64,000 nucleotides of DNA from Uloborus plumipes (GCA_038373865.1 JAXGGA010003444.1:1-64000); one strand, 5' to 3'; positions 33,351-46,482 are shown, counted from the stretch's first letter. A program made the numbers and translations. The notes: generated from the sequence alone by a model not told the origin.

Positions 33351-36140
33351 TTGAAGACAAAATGTTTTTTTTTTTAATTTTTATTTTAAAACTTTTTTAA
33401 TGCAGGTATTGATCTCAGAAACAATGCTTTAACTTTTTTTTATATCAAACGTTGAAAACTACAGACGTGAAGGGAGGGGGAAGGGCTCATTTACTAAGGT
33501 TTAACCATCAAGGTACATTTTGAGTGAAGGAAGTTTGGCAGTATCTTCCTTCAGTTATCAATCACTATATATTGAATTTATTATTATTATTTTTATTTTT
33601 CCAGATATTTAGGAAACAGTAAAGCTAAAAGCGATCCCTTCTCCCCCTTTTAATAACTGAGAATAAGTGCTTGATTGTTCTATTTTTAATAAAACACATT
33701 TCAACGTCAAAATTCCTCCGCAAGAGTGGTTAGTAGCAGAGGAATATTTTTAATTTGAAGGGGACTCATTATTTAAGTTTAATCTTAGTTGAAATAATCC
33801 AAACCCTATAGGACCATGAAGGATGCAATGCAAACCATGAAGGATGCAATATCTTCGTCATTTTACAAAGTTGAAATTATTTTTCGAAAACAATGCCTGA
33901 TTTTTAATTCTTAAATGCATTTCCGATCCCCCCCCCCCGTAAGTAAAGGAGGGAAGGGAAAATGTTTATTGCTATTTTAATGGTTTTCAAAAGTATTATT
34001 GTAGTGTAATAATTACCATTTATAAGAAAATTTTGAAAACATTTTAAAATGTCAGAGCTTGTTATTCTAAAATTTACTATATTGCAGCAGTGGAAAGCCA
34101 TTTGAAAGAAATATTTTTGTTAAAATGTCCCATCCTTATTGACTCTCCTCAACAAAATGATTTTCTAATTTACAATTTTTTTATTCCAAAGTAATTATTG
34201 GATTACGTTAATGGATACAATTTTTAACGATAATAGCTAGGTCTTGCACCAAAAATATTGACAGACGTTATAAAATATGATGCTTTAATTGAAATCTTTT
34301 TCTTACATTCAGTAGTTTGAAACTCAAATATACATGTCTACCCATTTATAAAAATATAGAATTTTATGTAAATATAATCAAAGTTTTATGTTAAGTTCTT
34401 TAGTTACAAACAAATAAAATCTTTTTAATGTTCAAAATGAAACTACTTCAAATGGAATTATGTTAATGCATGTTAAAAGGAAAATTTACCTTTCCACAAT
34501 ATTTTTATTTTTTCCAAAATGTATTTATACGTTTACTATATTTTCGCTTTTTAATGGAAATTAGTTAGAAAGAAATAATATTATTAATAATAATAGAGAA
34601 TATATAATTGAATAGAGAATATATAATAGAATAGAGATAATATAATTAATAATAATAGAGATAAGAAATAATAAAATTTCATATATAAAATGAAAAGTAC
34701 GATCTATTTATGAATCTAAAGACATTGAATTTTTATGTGTAAGTAAAATAGTGTTTCACTTAATTATAACGAAATTCTCTAATGATTTACGGTTAATTCT
34801 GAAGCTTAACTTACGCCTTTTGAATTCTTTGGAAATGTTCTTATTAATACAGTTTAGACATTTATATAAACCCTAACTTTCATTCATATATGTTTCATGA
34901 ATTTCGATTGACGATATATGTAATTAAATTATTCCGATAAAACTTAAAAAATATATAGTTATACATCTAAAGCGCTATAGCTGCTGATCATAATATTTTA
35001 TTTGCCCTAGAAAAATGTATCGCAGAAAGATTTATCAAACGTGCTCTTCATTTACATGTTGTCGCTTGCATTTTTGAAGGTCTTTAAAAATTCAGTTGAA
35101 AACAAATTGAAATAGAGCAATCATACTTAACGTTTTAAAAGATTTTAAAAGCTATGAATAATAAAGACTCTAAATATATTAATTAAAAATGATATTTAAA
35201 GAATGAACACCTATTTCTTGCTTTTTTGAGATGGTTTAGATATACGTGAAGTGCTTAAAAAGCAATTATTAAAATTAAGTAAATGTAAATGATTGTTTTA
35301 GTGTGCTATTAATTAATAAATTTGGTTAATACATATGATATAAGAAAATTAAGTATTTTATAATAAGTTTCCTCGGTTGCTACACAGTTTTTCAAATTCA
35401 AAGTTTACATTTCCGTATTAAAAACGAATAATTAAATGCGTGCTTTATTTCTGTAGCTCCAAAGTAAGAGCTTGCTTTTGGTTTTCTGCTACGATTATTA
35501 TTATTTTAAGTAATGCTCTATTAAGTCTAACGATTCGAATCGAAATACTAAGAACTTCCAGGAACTAATAGCTTGATTAAAATGTAATTGTTTTACTTCC
35601 AGTTTTCTTAAGTTTAATGTAAAGCGACGTGAGAGATTTTTTTGTATGACATGTAATTGTTTCTTGTATGACATGTAATTCGGACCAGAGTATTTTGTTA
35701 ACGAGTTGGGTGTTTTAAATCATGGAGCTTGATGCTTAGAAATTTACCAACATTACATTTTGACTGTTTGGTATTGTTTTGATAACGTTAACTTACACAT
35801 ACCAATTGAAATTTCTGTTAAGTAATTCTACCAAGCTTGAAAATGAATCTTTGATTGGAAAATACATGCATCAAGGGGTAAAATGTAGCCACTGTTCTTA
35901 AGTAGTCTGAATATTTTGACAATTTGCCTTTTTTACAGGATATGAAGCTTTGAAACATATTGTAAAGTTTATCTTAAAAGTGCACAAAATGGCTTTTACA
36001 AGCAGAAGTTTGCGTATCAATGCTAAACACGGCTCTAGTGACGACAAATTTTAAAATTTCCTAAGAGTATTTTTATTGCAAAGAGAATCTTGCGGTTTTG
36101 ACAGAACACTGCTACCATCTCTTTATTTCAAAATTCATTT
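31094..36140. other. Very AT-rich 5-kb stretch
   Basis: The most AT-rich part of the window. It contains a TTTA microsatellite (33301-33350), an imperfect AATAGAGA-type repeat (34590-34670), a 9-base C run near 33930 and two tiny direct repeats: ACCATGAAGGATGCAAT near 33812 and 33834, and TTGTATGACATGTAATT near 35641 and 35665. No gene or transposon is recognised. Confidence 0.5.
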
Positions 36141-36439
36141 TTATCTTAAAAAAACAGAAAGTGCCCAGGCGAAATGATTAAAATCACGAGCGTATACACC
36201 AAGGGCTCCGATTTAAATTTTAATGAGATGCCTAACCATGTGAAAGAACCCATTTGCTTCGAAAGCCAAACGGGTGGGATGGAATTTTGTGGGGGTCGCG
36301 AGTCTGGCGAAGACACTAACAACAACAACGGATAATGATAATCATTATTACAAGAACCAAGAGTCTTTGGAAGAAATTCGATGGCGTTGAGAGGGAAGAA
36401 AAAAGATCCGAAGAGAAGCAAGACTAAAATCAACAACTC

Positions 36440-36830
36440 TTACATGGTTACCTTTTTAAAATAGGAGGAAGACATCAAACTAAGCCTCGAAAAATATAGG
36501 GATTTAAGATTAGGATATTAATTAAAAAGAGCGCCCAGAGCGATAGAAAATCTGTCAAAATCTGATGAAAATATCAATTTTGTCCCTCGACGTTTCCAGG
36601 TTTGGAATAAAAACGTTGCAGTGCACTCTGGAAGTTTGGGATGGTGTGGAACCCTTTGGGGGATTTTCGATATGCAAATGATGCTTGACGTTCCAAGATG
36701 GATGTGGCGTAATTTGCATTGTCGAACTGCGCATGGGATGGACATATATCCCATCGTGCTCCGGGGCTTATATGAAGGATTTTTCTTTTGCAATTTTAGA
36801 AGCTTTGTGAAGGGGTGACATTGTTTGCGG
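36440..36830. promoter_or_regulatory. Less AT-rich block with an octamer motif
   Basis: A compositional island in a very AT-rich neighbourhood. It carries a perfect POU octamer ATGCAAAT at 36672-36679. Moderately long open frames on both strands (36518-36793 minus, 36621-36818 plus) overlap each other and show no domain. A conserved enhancer is one explanation; nothing here proves it. Confidence 0.25.
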
Positions 36831-37440
36831 TAAGACTTATTTAATTTTTGGAGAACACATGTCGGGCTAAAATTTGGCTTGCTAAGTAGACGGGCTTATT
36901 TTAAAACCATTTAGAGTTCCAACAAGTTGCGTATTCATTCGGTTCAGATTTGTTTTTTCAATCTTATATGTCTCATGAATGTGAGATCACGTTCTCCATA
37001 AATCATTTAAAAGTCACAATGTGATATCACGTTTAGGAATGAAGCGTCACTTCTTTCGATACTATTTTGCAACAAATGCAAATAGAATATTTAAAAGTAC
37101 CATACAGAATGGTATTTTTAATGTACTTATTAAAACGATCATGAACTAGGTAGCATTTTCGATACTGAACTGAAGTGAACACTCGATGTTATGAATGTGT
37201 GCATACTTCAAATCACTCAACATGTCACTGGAACAACCATCCACTTGAGAGTACAATCTTTTGCGTAGCATTTACAACATTTTCATCACTCGACTGAATT
37301 GATCTTGAGTTTAATACTATCATCAGAAATTTAGCTTCACATTTTATTAGTGCCATTTATATCAATAATTGCAAAACATAGCACAATAGTGGTTGACCAT
37401 AAATGATGTCATACTGTTTGCCACATTTTGACCCCTTATA
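36831..37440. other. Unique AT-rich sequence
   Basis: No feature recognised up to the TA at 37439-37440 that flanks the next MITE. Confidence 0.45.
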
Positions 37441-38016
37441 CACTGCAAAAAATGAGTTGTTGTTTTTTGCACTATAATACTGAAAGTAGAGGTTTCAGTT
37501 TAAAACTGTAAAAGTGCAGTAATAAACTATAAAACTAGCTATTTTACAGTTTATTACTGTAAAACTAGCAGTTTTACAGTTTCTTACTGTAAAATTAACA
37601 ATGTTACAATTTATTACCACGAAATTAGCTGTATTATATTGTAAAAACAACAGTTTAATACTGGCAGCCGAGGTTTCAGTTTAAAATTGTTATGCATAGT
37701 AATACACTGCCAAACTAGCAATGTTACAGTCTATTACTGTAAACTAGCAATTTCATAGTTTACTACTGTAAAATTAGCAATTTTACAGTTTATTACTGTA
37801 AAAACAACAGTATAATACTGGCAGCAGAGGTTCCAGTTTAAAACTGTAAAATGCACAGTAATAAACTGTGAAACTAGCCATTGTACAGTTTATTACTGTA
37901 AACTAGCAATTTTACAGTTTATAACTGTAAAATTTGCAGTTTTACAGTTTATAACTGTAAAATTACTGTGAAATTAGCTGTATTTTCTGTAAAAACAACA
38001 TTCCTTTTTTACAGTG
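37441..38016. mobile_element. ACTGTAAAA-family MITE, full-length copy (576 bp)
   Basis: The left end CACTGCAAAAAATGAGTTGT and the right end ACAACATTCCTTTTTTACAG (then TG) are inverted, with TA on both sides (37439-37440 and 38017-38018). The interior contains roughly three tandem subunits, each with TAATACTGGCAGC or its variant and several TTTACAGTTTATTACTGTAA palindromes. There is no coding capacity. This copy gives the best view of the family architecture in the window. Confidence 0.85.
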
Positions 38017-38018
38017 TA

Positions 38019-40639
38019 ACCTTTGTAACAAAGTATCATAATTTACCTTAGCCCTATCACCTGTCCTTGTCTAGTGTTGCACTTTTATTCATAAGCATAC
38101 TGTTAGAAGTTACGTGCGATGTCACATTTCTTGTTGCCCCCTAACTCCCCTTGTCACAAACTGTCACAGTTTTACAACCCCCCTACCTCCCTCAAACCAT
38201 GACAACAACCTTTGTAGACTACCCTTTATTGCATTTATACTTTCAAGAAAAACGGGAAATTATGCGAGGCCATTATTGATCCGGAACTGTATTTTATGTG
38301 ACACAAAACAATCTTTAATTGGTGAAATTTTCTTATGCATTTTAATTATTTTCTTCGTGTAATCCCTCAAAAACTTGTACTGTTTTAATGTTATTATTGT
38401 AATTAAAACAAAGTTAATTTTGAGTTATGTATAAAGTTAAGTATCTTCTTTCTATTCTGTATTTCTTTAAATTTTAAATCGGTTTCAATTATTTATCTTA
38501 AATTGTATTACACAATGAAATTATCTTGTTTCTTCGTGCTTATTCGAGGGGACGAAAGGAATTTTTCTATTCTTTACATTTCATTCTCCATGCTTGAACA
38601 TTTTCAAAACTACATTTTAATAAATTCATCCTTTTTTTCTCCTTTATTTTTTCAACCAATGAAATAAAAAAAAAAGTCTTCATGTTATAACTGAGCCGAC
38701 AGGAGACAGCTCCACTCTGCTCAAACGAAGCGTAATTCGAAATGACATTCTTCAAGGTCTGTCTTTGAAAGGAGGCAACAGGAAGGAAAAAAAAAAGTTT
38801 TTTCCCTTCACTTTCGAATGTACATCTTCGTCCAACTTATAAAAAGACTCATAACATTCTTTTTAAACTCTAAACGGGGGTTCTCATTCACAAACGATAA
38901 CTGACATGCGCGCATCCCATGTGGAATTCTAAAGGGCCTGCTGAATATTCATAAGTCTGTTCCATTCCGTTACCGGTAGCAATATTAGGCGTTTACAGCC
39001 TGTCGAGACAAACTGGCTTTGGAGGGAAAGAGTGAAATTGGCGGCAAATTTTCGGAAATTTGAGAAGGGGACGAGGCACTTCATACTTAGAACGGAAGTA
39101 CTGTAGTATTTGGTGGAGTAAGGTCTTCAATTAAACTCCATTCTAGCGTTCATGAAATGCTGCTGTCTCTTAGTCTCCTCTTTCTTTATGGTATCCATTA
39201 GTTCGATTAGGATTCGGACGAATAATTTCTCTTTTACGCTCTGTCACGTTTTTCGGTTGATGCCAGTTAAGTCATTGAATGTTCAACAAGAGACAACTGA
39301 CATTCAAATGGAGACGAATGTGATCACCGGAAACTGATGTCTTTTCAAGAGTTGATTTTTAAAGACATGCGGATGTTTTGAGTTTAAATGAATATGATAA
39401 AAGTTAGCGGTCCGCAACCTTAGACACGTATTTTGTTTTTCTTCATGCAAGGGATAGACTGATCTGATAATGAGCTCTGCCCGGTAAATGAACAGTTTTT
39501 TTTTTCTTTTTTTGACTATAAGACTGCTAACTCTTCTTCCTTCTTCATTTCCAAAAAGCTAGCAGATAATTTTCAATGTGGCGACAGAAGCTCTGATCCG
39601 TGAATGCAAATAAATTCTACTGTGTGTGTAAATGAATGCCAACAGAAACATTTCATACTATTCCTAAAAGAAGAAAAATATTCTTCACTTTTCTGTCCTG
39701 ATTTTGCCACTGTACTTGGCAAAAGATGAGTTTTCTGCAAAGAAAAAAAAAAGGTGAATTGGTTGATTAGAAATCTAGTCCCATGATACTCCTGAACTAC
39801 ATCTACTAAAGGTTAGGCGTCTTTCTAAGCATATACTTCTCAAAAGATGTGAACTTTGCATCAAATGCCTTTCATAACTTCCAAGAACTTGCAAGAGAGC
39901 AAAAAAGCTATAGACGAGCTGTGCAAAAAGTAGAAGTTAAGGAGTGTAAGTGAAAAAATAAAGAGTAACTAGAACAAATGTTAGGAGCAACTTTCATCTG
40001 TTTTGAGGCAAGAGATAGCTATAGTAGCCCTGGACGGAACTGTTATGGAGCATCTGTTTTTTTATAACTTTTCAATGGAAACCTACCTACGGTTTGAACT
40101 AGTCACAGGTTTTACTCAATTTTTTTAACGAAACCAAACTAAATACTTTTAACTTCTCGCTACTTCAACACCTTCTTATTAAAAAAAAACAAAAGAAAAA
40201 CGAAAGTCTGCTTAAAGAAATTTGTTTTTCGCGACATTTTTCTACTTCTATGTTGATTTCACAATTTTAAGTTGTAGAAACAAATACATATTTCTGGTAA
40301 GGTCTGCTTTCAGTAAACTTTTACATAAATATAAAAAAAAAATGATGTGTTTCATAAAGCTAGAGCATTTTACAACACGTTTGAAACTATACTAAATATT
40401 TGCTTGTCAAACAAAGCATTGCAATGATTCATCTTTCAAAATTCTGAAACGATGCTCTTTCCCCCATTATTAAACCAGTCCACAATAACTAATATTTCCC
40501 AATAATAATTATACTTGTCCTTGCATTCATTTATTGAAATACTGATGCAACGGTCTGTAGGAACATGGCAATAAAGTCACCAATCCTATAGATACCAGCA
40601 ATTGAAACCGAAATCCTCTCTTATGTCAATTCCATTCAA
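38019..40639. other. Unique sequence
   Basis: Mostly AT-rich. A less AT-rich patch at 38930-39080 has no recognised content. No RNA genes, repeats or credible exons. Confidence 0.45.
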
Positions 40640-41040
40640 AACGTCAAATTCCATTCATGCGGCTCAATCCCATCTTCGAACATAAGTAGCTTCGAAATGG
40701 CCTCTCCTCTTAGAGTACCCTCGACATTTATATCAGAGCACCATGGGATAGGTGTCATGTTCACATACCCTTTATTAAATTCCATCTGGGGCCAACTTTT
40801 CCCAACGCGGGATATTTTCTAGCATTGGAAATTTGACGTGGCGCGTCACCCCAACATGACACTTTCCAACCGACAGCCAAAGGGGTTAGGGACAATATCG
40901 GCTCGGCTTCCATGAATAGAATGCGCGGGGATTTATATAGAATGTTCGCGAAATTCGAGAATGCCGAGAGGGGGTTTAGATTCGACTGAACGGAATGGGT
41001 TTATTAATTTTCTGATGTTATCAAAGGCTGCGGATGATTT
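40640..41040. other. Less AT-rich unique block
   Basis: A balanced-composition segment next to AT-rich DNA, with GACGTGGCGCGTCACC near 40834 as its most structured motif. Possibly regulatory; no gene recognised. Confidence 0.2.
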
Positions 41041-41070
41041 AACTAAAAGGTTTCATGTTTAAATAAGCAG

Positions 41071-42130
41071 CTTTAAAAACTATGTCTGTGTTAATATAAA
41101 TTGCGTACTGTCAGGCAGTTTCATACCAGTTAAAAGTTCATACCATTAAAACTAGTTTTAGTTTCTGACACTCATAGCTAGGGTCTGATCTAACCAAAGA
41201 GAAGCCTGGTAAAATTTCTTAGCCCCTGCACTGTAAAAAATAGATGTTGTCACATTATAATGCAGCTGATGTAACAGTAATAAACTTTAAAAACTCTGTC
41301 TATGTTAATATAAATTGAGTACTGTCAGGCAGTTTCATACCAGTTAAAAATTCATACCAGTAAAACTACAGTTTTAGTTTCTGACACTCTTAGCTAGGGT
41401 CTGATCCAACCAAAGAGAAGCCCGGTAAAATTTCTTAGTCCTTGCACTGTAAAAAATAGATGTTGTCACAGTATAATGCAGCTGATGTAACAGTAATAAA
41501 CTTTAAAAACTCTGTCTATGTTAATATAAATTGCGTACTGTCAGGCAGTTTCATACCAGTTAAAAGTTCATACCAGTAAAACTAGTTTCAGTTTCTGACA
41601 CTCATAGCTAGGGTCTGATCTAACCAAAGAGAGGCCTGGTAAAATTTCTTAGTCCTTGCACTAAAAAATAGATGTTGTCACAGTATAGCAGCTGATGTAA
41701 CAGTAATAAACTTTAAAAACTCTGTCTATGTTAATATAAATTGAGTACTGTCAGGCAGTTTCATACCAGTTAAAAGTTCATACCAGTAAAACTACAGTTT
41801 TAGTTTCTGACACTCATAGCTAGGGTCTGATCCAACCAAAGAGAAGCCCAGTAAAATTTCTTAGTCCTTGCACTGTAAAAAATAGATGTTGTCACAGTAT
41901 AGCAGCTGATGTAACAGTAATAAACTTTAAAAACTCTGTCTATGTTAATCTAAATTGCATACTGTCAGGCAGTTTCATACCAGTTAAAAGTTCATACCAG
42001 TAAAACTACAGTTTTAGTTTCTGACACTCATAGCTAGGGTCTGATCTAACCAAAGAGAAGCCTGGTAAAATTTCTTAGCCCCTGCACTGTAAAAGATAGA
42101 TGTTGTTACAGCTGATGTAACAGTAATAAA
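41071..42130 (+). repeat. Tandem array, five ~213-bp units
   Basis: Units start at 41071, 41285, 41501, 41711 and 41925 (spacings 214, 216, 210, 214, 206), each with CTTTAAAAACT. Each unit combines about 150 bp of non-MITE sequence (GTACTGTCAGGCAGTTTCAT, GCTAGGGTCTGAT) with the left half of an ACTGTAAAA-family MITE (CACTGTAAAAAATAGATGTT). The MITE's right half appears only once, after the last unit. Confidence 0.9.
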
Positions 42131-42195
42131 CTTTAAAATTGGAACCGCTGCTGCCAATATTATGCTGTAAAAACAACAGCTATTTCTTTGCAGTG
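42085..42195. mobile_element. ACTGTAAAA-family MITE, complete copy at the array end
   Basis: It runs from CACTGTAAAAGATAGATG to GCTATTTCTTTGCAGTG with TG on both sides. The family words ACCGCTGCTGCCA and CTGTAAAAACAACAG identify it. This is the only place in the array where left and right halves are joined. Confidence 0.7.
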
Positions 42196-42199
42196 TGTT

Positions 42200-44400
42200 A
42201 CAAACTATAGATATTTAAGCTCTTTGACACCCGACTCCGACTCATTCCCCTCTAAATCAGTCCAACTCCAGATCCACGATTTTGGCTTCTCCGCCCTGGT
42301 GAAAGAGTATTTTTACGTTAAAGTCATTCTTTAAAGTTATTTTAACCATTAAAGTTTCATTAGTAAAATTTTTCCAAAGGAGGATAATTTACTTTCATGG
42401 GTACTCTAAAACTAGGTGAGAATATTGCAATGAATAGAGTGCATTTCAAACTTCGATACATATAAAAAAGACTTGGAAATCTTAGAAAAACTTGAAAACA
42501 TTTTTAAATGTTCAAGTAAAAATTTTTTTTAAATGTCTCACATTATGATTTAAGGAAACTAACACCGCAGATTTTGTACTGCAACGACTTTGAATATTTA
42601 TATCTCTCTATTAAATGGAAGTTTCAAAAAAAAAAAAAAAAATGTACGTAAAATTGTCACAAATTTAAACGTATAATAATTGATGCATTCGTATTGTTTC
42701 TTTTTACGTGAATCTTATGATCCAAAAGAGTTTAAAGTAACGATTTAAGAGTACCCAATTATTTTTTTTAGATAAGTATGTATAAAAACGAGGCATGCAA
42801 TATCCTTATAAACAATGTGGAGTCTATAATCCGTAAAAAAAGAAATTTCCCTTAAAGAAAGTAACTTTAATAAGAGTTGTATGTTTATTTCAAAATTCCC
42901 ATTACTCTAAAACATATTCGACAAACATGTTCTTCTCACTAGTTTTTGACTATTGTTACATACTTTTCTGCTAAAAGACATGGGATGAGGAATTAGGGGA
43001 AGAAGCGAAAAAAAAAGAAAGAAAAATAACATGGAGAAGAAAGTCAAATGCAGCCTTGGAAATTTTTTTCGAAAAACATGGTTCTAAATCCGAGAAAATG
43101 CCTCTTGTTTACAAATTCATATCTCGTGACATCGAGATGTTGCGTGTCTAGTTGGGGGTGGAACCCCCAGCCACGTGACTGAATTCCCAAAAAGTTCGTG
43201 TGCGTTTCTTCCCCGATAATTTTACACCAGCGTTACCGCGTTGGATTATTTGGAAGACGTGAAGTGACCTACTGCTGCCAAAGACAAGAAAACATTGCTT
43301 GTTGGATTTTCACGACTGTTGGAATTCCGCCTTCGTGTTATTAGGAAAAATCTATATTTTTTTGGTTTTACATAGCAAACATCATTTATCTCAGCAGTTG
43401 CTTTTTTCATTAATATTTTCCTCAGGCGTGCTTTTTTTTTTTTTTTTGATTGATTAGTAAAAAAAGCGGCTTTATTTCAAAACTTTCGCTTGGCTATCAA
43501 TCATATTACATACATTTTCAAATCAAAATATTTTTTTAAAATATCGCTATGATTACTCGGAAATTTCATGTTATTTAAGTACAAATGAAATTACTTTTCT
43601 TCAGTTTGCTACTTGTCATTTCATGATGTTGTGTATATTTGCTTACTTTAAGTTGTAAATCGAAATTGAATTTTATTATTTGCACTCAAAATCGACCTTT
43701 TTTGAAAGATAGTTGATAATTAGACTGATTTCTCGGAGAGAACGAGAGGTCTTTATGGCAAAAAGTGCAAAACGGATTTAAACGTTACCACAGAAATATC
43801 TCCACGTCTTTGTTTCAGTTAGCGAAGTCTGGAAATTAAGAATCGAGACTTTTTTTAACTTTCTAGTCAAATAGCTTTCCGTTCTCTCACGAGCCCAGAA
43901 ACAATTTCTTATGTATTTACTTCAAAATTTAGTTAGTATTACATTTTTGATTAAGTATTAGTCCATGAGTATTAATTTTTTCGTGATAGTAATGAAATAA
44001 TGATCGTTAATCACGTGGAACAATAATTTAATGGTATTAATAATACATCAGTGGCCAACAATATAACGTACTGTTTAACGTAGTTATAATTGTTTATGTG
44101 CAAGTAAAATTTGATTCATGCATGAAGTATAAGTGCGTCTGTATTTGAAAGACTTAGCAGTTTTGCCATGAAACTCTTAAATGTAACTCTATAGTTGTTT
44201 TTTTTTTTCCCTTATTTGTTCGTGGAAACTGTTTTAAATACAAGTGCGTTTCAAATGTCAACTGTTTTCCGCAACTTAAAGCATTTTCATTCTCTTTCAC
44301 ACATTTATTCCCACTTCTCAATGCATTTCCACCCAATTCAGCAAAATCAGTTTGAATGAGTGTCCGCGTTTTAGTCTCTTAGTGAAATCAAACAAAGACA
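42200..44400. other. Unique AT-rich stretch
   Basis: A tracts near 42628-42642 and a T tract near 43432-43447. Around 43147-43175 a GGGGGTGGAACCCCC stem precedes the E-box CACGTG. No gene recognised. Confidence 0.45.
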
Positions 44401-44760
44401 CGAAATCGGCGGGAATAGGTTTCTAAGATGATCCCTTAATTTAGGACCTCCTCCCAGTTCATTGTTTTCCCTCTGCATAACAAAACCCATTCTCACCACG
44501 AGAGATGTCAACGATGATTTCCGATCCCTCTTTCCGCTTGCTGACAGCTGCTTGCAATGCTTTATCCCGAAGATTCATCAGCAAGCCAGTTGCTATTCAT
44601 CCTGATGAAGAGTGGGACTTGCGCGCCGATTCATATCTGCCACTCTGGGCCATGTTCGCCAATGCATGGCTTTATTTATAGCGGCTTTATGCTTTTCATC
44701 ATTGCTTATGGATGCCACATTTGCAATGGTTTGTGTTGATTAATAGATAGTGATTGGAGC
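44401..44760. other. Less AT-rich unique block
   Basis: Balanced composition, with the bHLH-type word GACAGCTGC near 44542. Possibly regulatory; no recognisable protein. Confidence 0.2.
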
Positions 44761-44917
44761 TCTTTGGTGATTAAGAAGATATTAGAAGAGGTCTCATTGC
44801 GTCAACGGGTGTAGTTACTCAAACAACGTCAAGAGCTTTTTCTTGGTCTGTGAATGCTGATGACGTGAATAGGGACTGAACTTTAGTGAACTGGCACTTG
44901 ATGCCATGTAATTGCTA

Positions 44918-46480
44918 CACTAGGTGGCCAAAAGTATCCGGACACTTTCAAAAATTCACATTTTTACATATAGCTCGAGAAATAAGTGATCAATTGTTCT
45001 TTAACTTTAGTCATACAAAATATAGGCTTCACCGAACATTTCCAAGTTGAAATTAAATTACCCTTGCATTTGGGGGACGACAAGAAGGGGGTTGAAAGAA
45101 AAACCGCTTTTTGACCATAACTCTTCGAAAATAGCTCGGAATAAGCTATCAATTTCAGTAATTAATTAGCATACTATGTATAATTACTGTACAAATTTTT
45201 ATGAACGTACCACTCTTACTTCTGAAGATATGAAACATTTTTGAAAAAACGGCAATTTTATTTGAAGGGTTTTTGCTCATAACACGCAGAGTTTTTGATC
45301 AAACCTTATCACAACTTCAGGAAAGATGACAAAATACAAGAGAAAGAACATACTAAAGCGGTAAATAAAAATATTAAAAATTCGATGAGATATGAACGTT
45401 AAAAGGAAATAATTTTTCACGGCGCATGCGCGAACGACAGAAATTTATAACTACAAAAATATTGTAGCCTGATTTATACTGCATCTTATAAAAAAAGTTC
45501 CAGTTGAATATCATGAAAAATGAAAAAGATATCAGCGATCTAGTGAGCTGTATTTCATTCATTCTCAGGCAATACATAAATAGTGAGGGTCTGTCCACAA
45601 AGAGCTATTTTTAAATTAAAGGTTATTGCGTCGTCTTTCAAAACCAACGTTTCAGAGGGTGTTCGGATACTTTTGGAAACGTACGTATAAGGTCTTTTTG
45701 GCCGAACAGACGAAATGTGACTTCTATGCCGAATATAAATTTTCAAACTGTATACAATTTAACATTGAAAAAAAATGATCGATTGTCACCACACTATTTG
45801 TGGACAACCCCTCACTATTTATGTATTGTTTGCGACTGAATGAAATACAGCTCACTAGATCGCTGATATCTTTTTCATTTTTCATGATATTCAACTGGAA
45901 CTTTTTTTATAAGATGCAGTATAAATCAGGCTACAATATTTTTGTAGTTATAAATTTCTGTCGTTCGCGCATGCGCCGTGAAAAATTATTTCCTTTTAAC
46001 GTTCATATCTCATCGAATTTTTAATATTTTTATTTACCGCTTTAGTATGTTCTTTCTCTTGTATTTTGTCATCTTTCCTGAAGTTGTGATAAGGTTTGAT
46101 CAAAAACTCTGCGTGTTATGAGCAAAAACCCTTCAAATAAAATTGCCGTTTTTTCAAAAATGTTTCATATCTTCAGAAGTAAGAGGGGTACGTTCATAAA
46201 AATTTGTACAGTAATTATACATAGTATGCTAATTAATTACTGAAATTGATAGCTTATTCCGAGCTATTTTCGAAGAGTTATGGTCAAAAAGCGGTTTTTC
46301 TTTCAACCCCCTTCTTGTCGTCCCCCAAATGCAAGGGTAATTTAATTTCAACTTGGAAATGTTCGGTGAAGTCTATATTTTGTATGACTAAAGTTAAAGA
46401 ACAATTGATCACTTATTTCTCGAGCTATATGTAAGAATGTGAATTTTTGAAAGTGTCCGGATACTTTTGGCCACCTAGTG
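44918..46480. mobile_element. Tc1/mariner-type foldback element with 684-bp arms (1,563 bp)
   Basis: Left arm 44918-45601 and right arm 45797-46480 are near-identical inverted copies around a 195-bp loop. The termini are CACTAGGTGGCCAAAAGTAT, flanked by TA (44916-44917 and 46481-46482), typical of Tc1-like elements. The loop contains GTTCGGATACTTTTGG at about 45660, like the inner part of the terminal sequence. Matching short frames in the two arms differ by only one or two residues, so the arms are young or homogenised. No transposase is present. Confidence 0.9.
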
Positions 46481-46482
46481 TA

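Noticed and set aside
37441..42195. CRISPR-like array from regularly repeated ACTGTAAAA words and 213-bp units
   Set aside because: The repeats have no unique regularly sized spacers, the setting is eukaryotic, and MITE ends with 2-bp duplications explain the structure.
44964..46434. Matching short frames in the arms of the Tc1-like foldback
   Set aside because: Duplicate frames are expected from a near-perfect palindrome; the peptides show no known domain.
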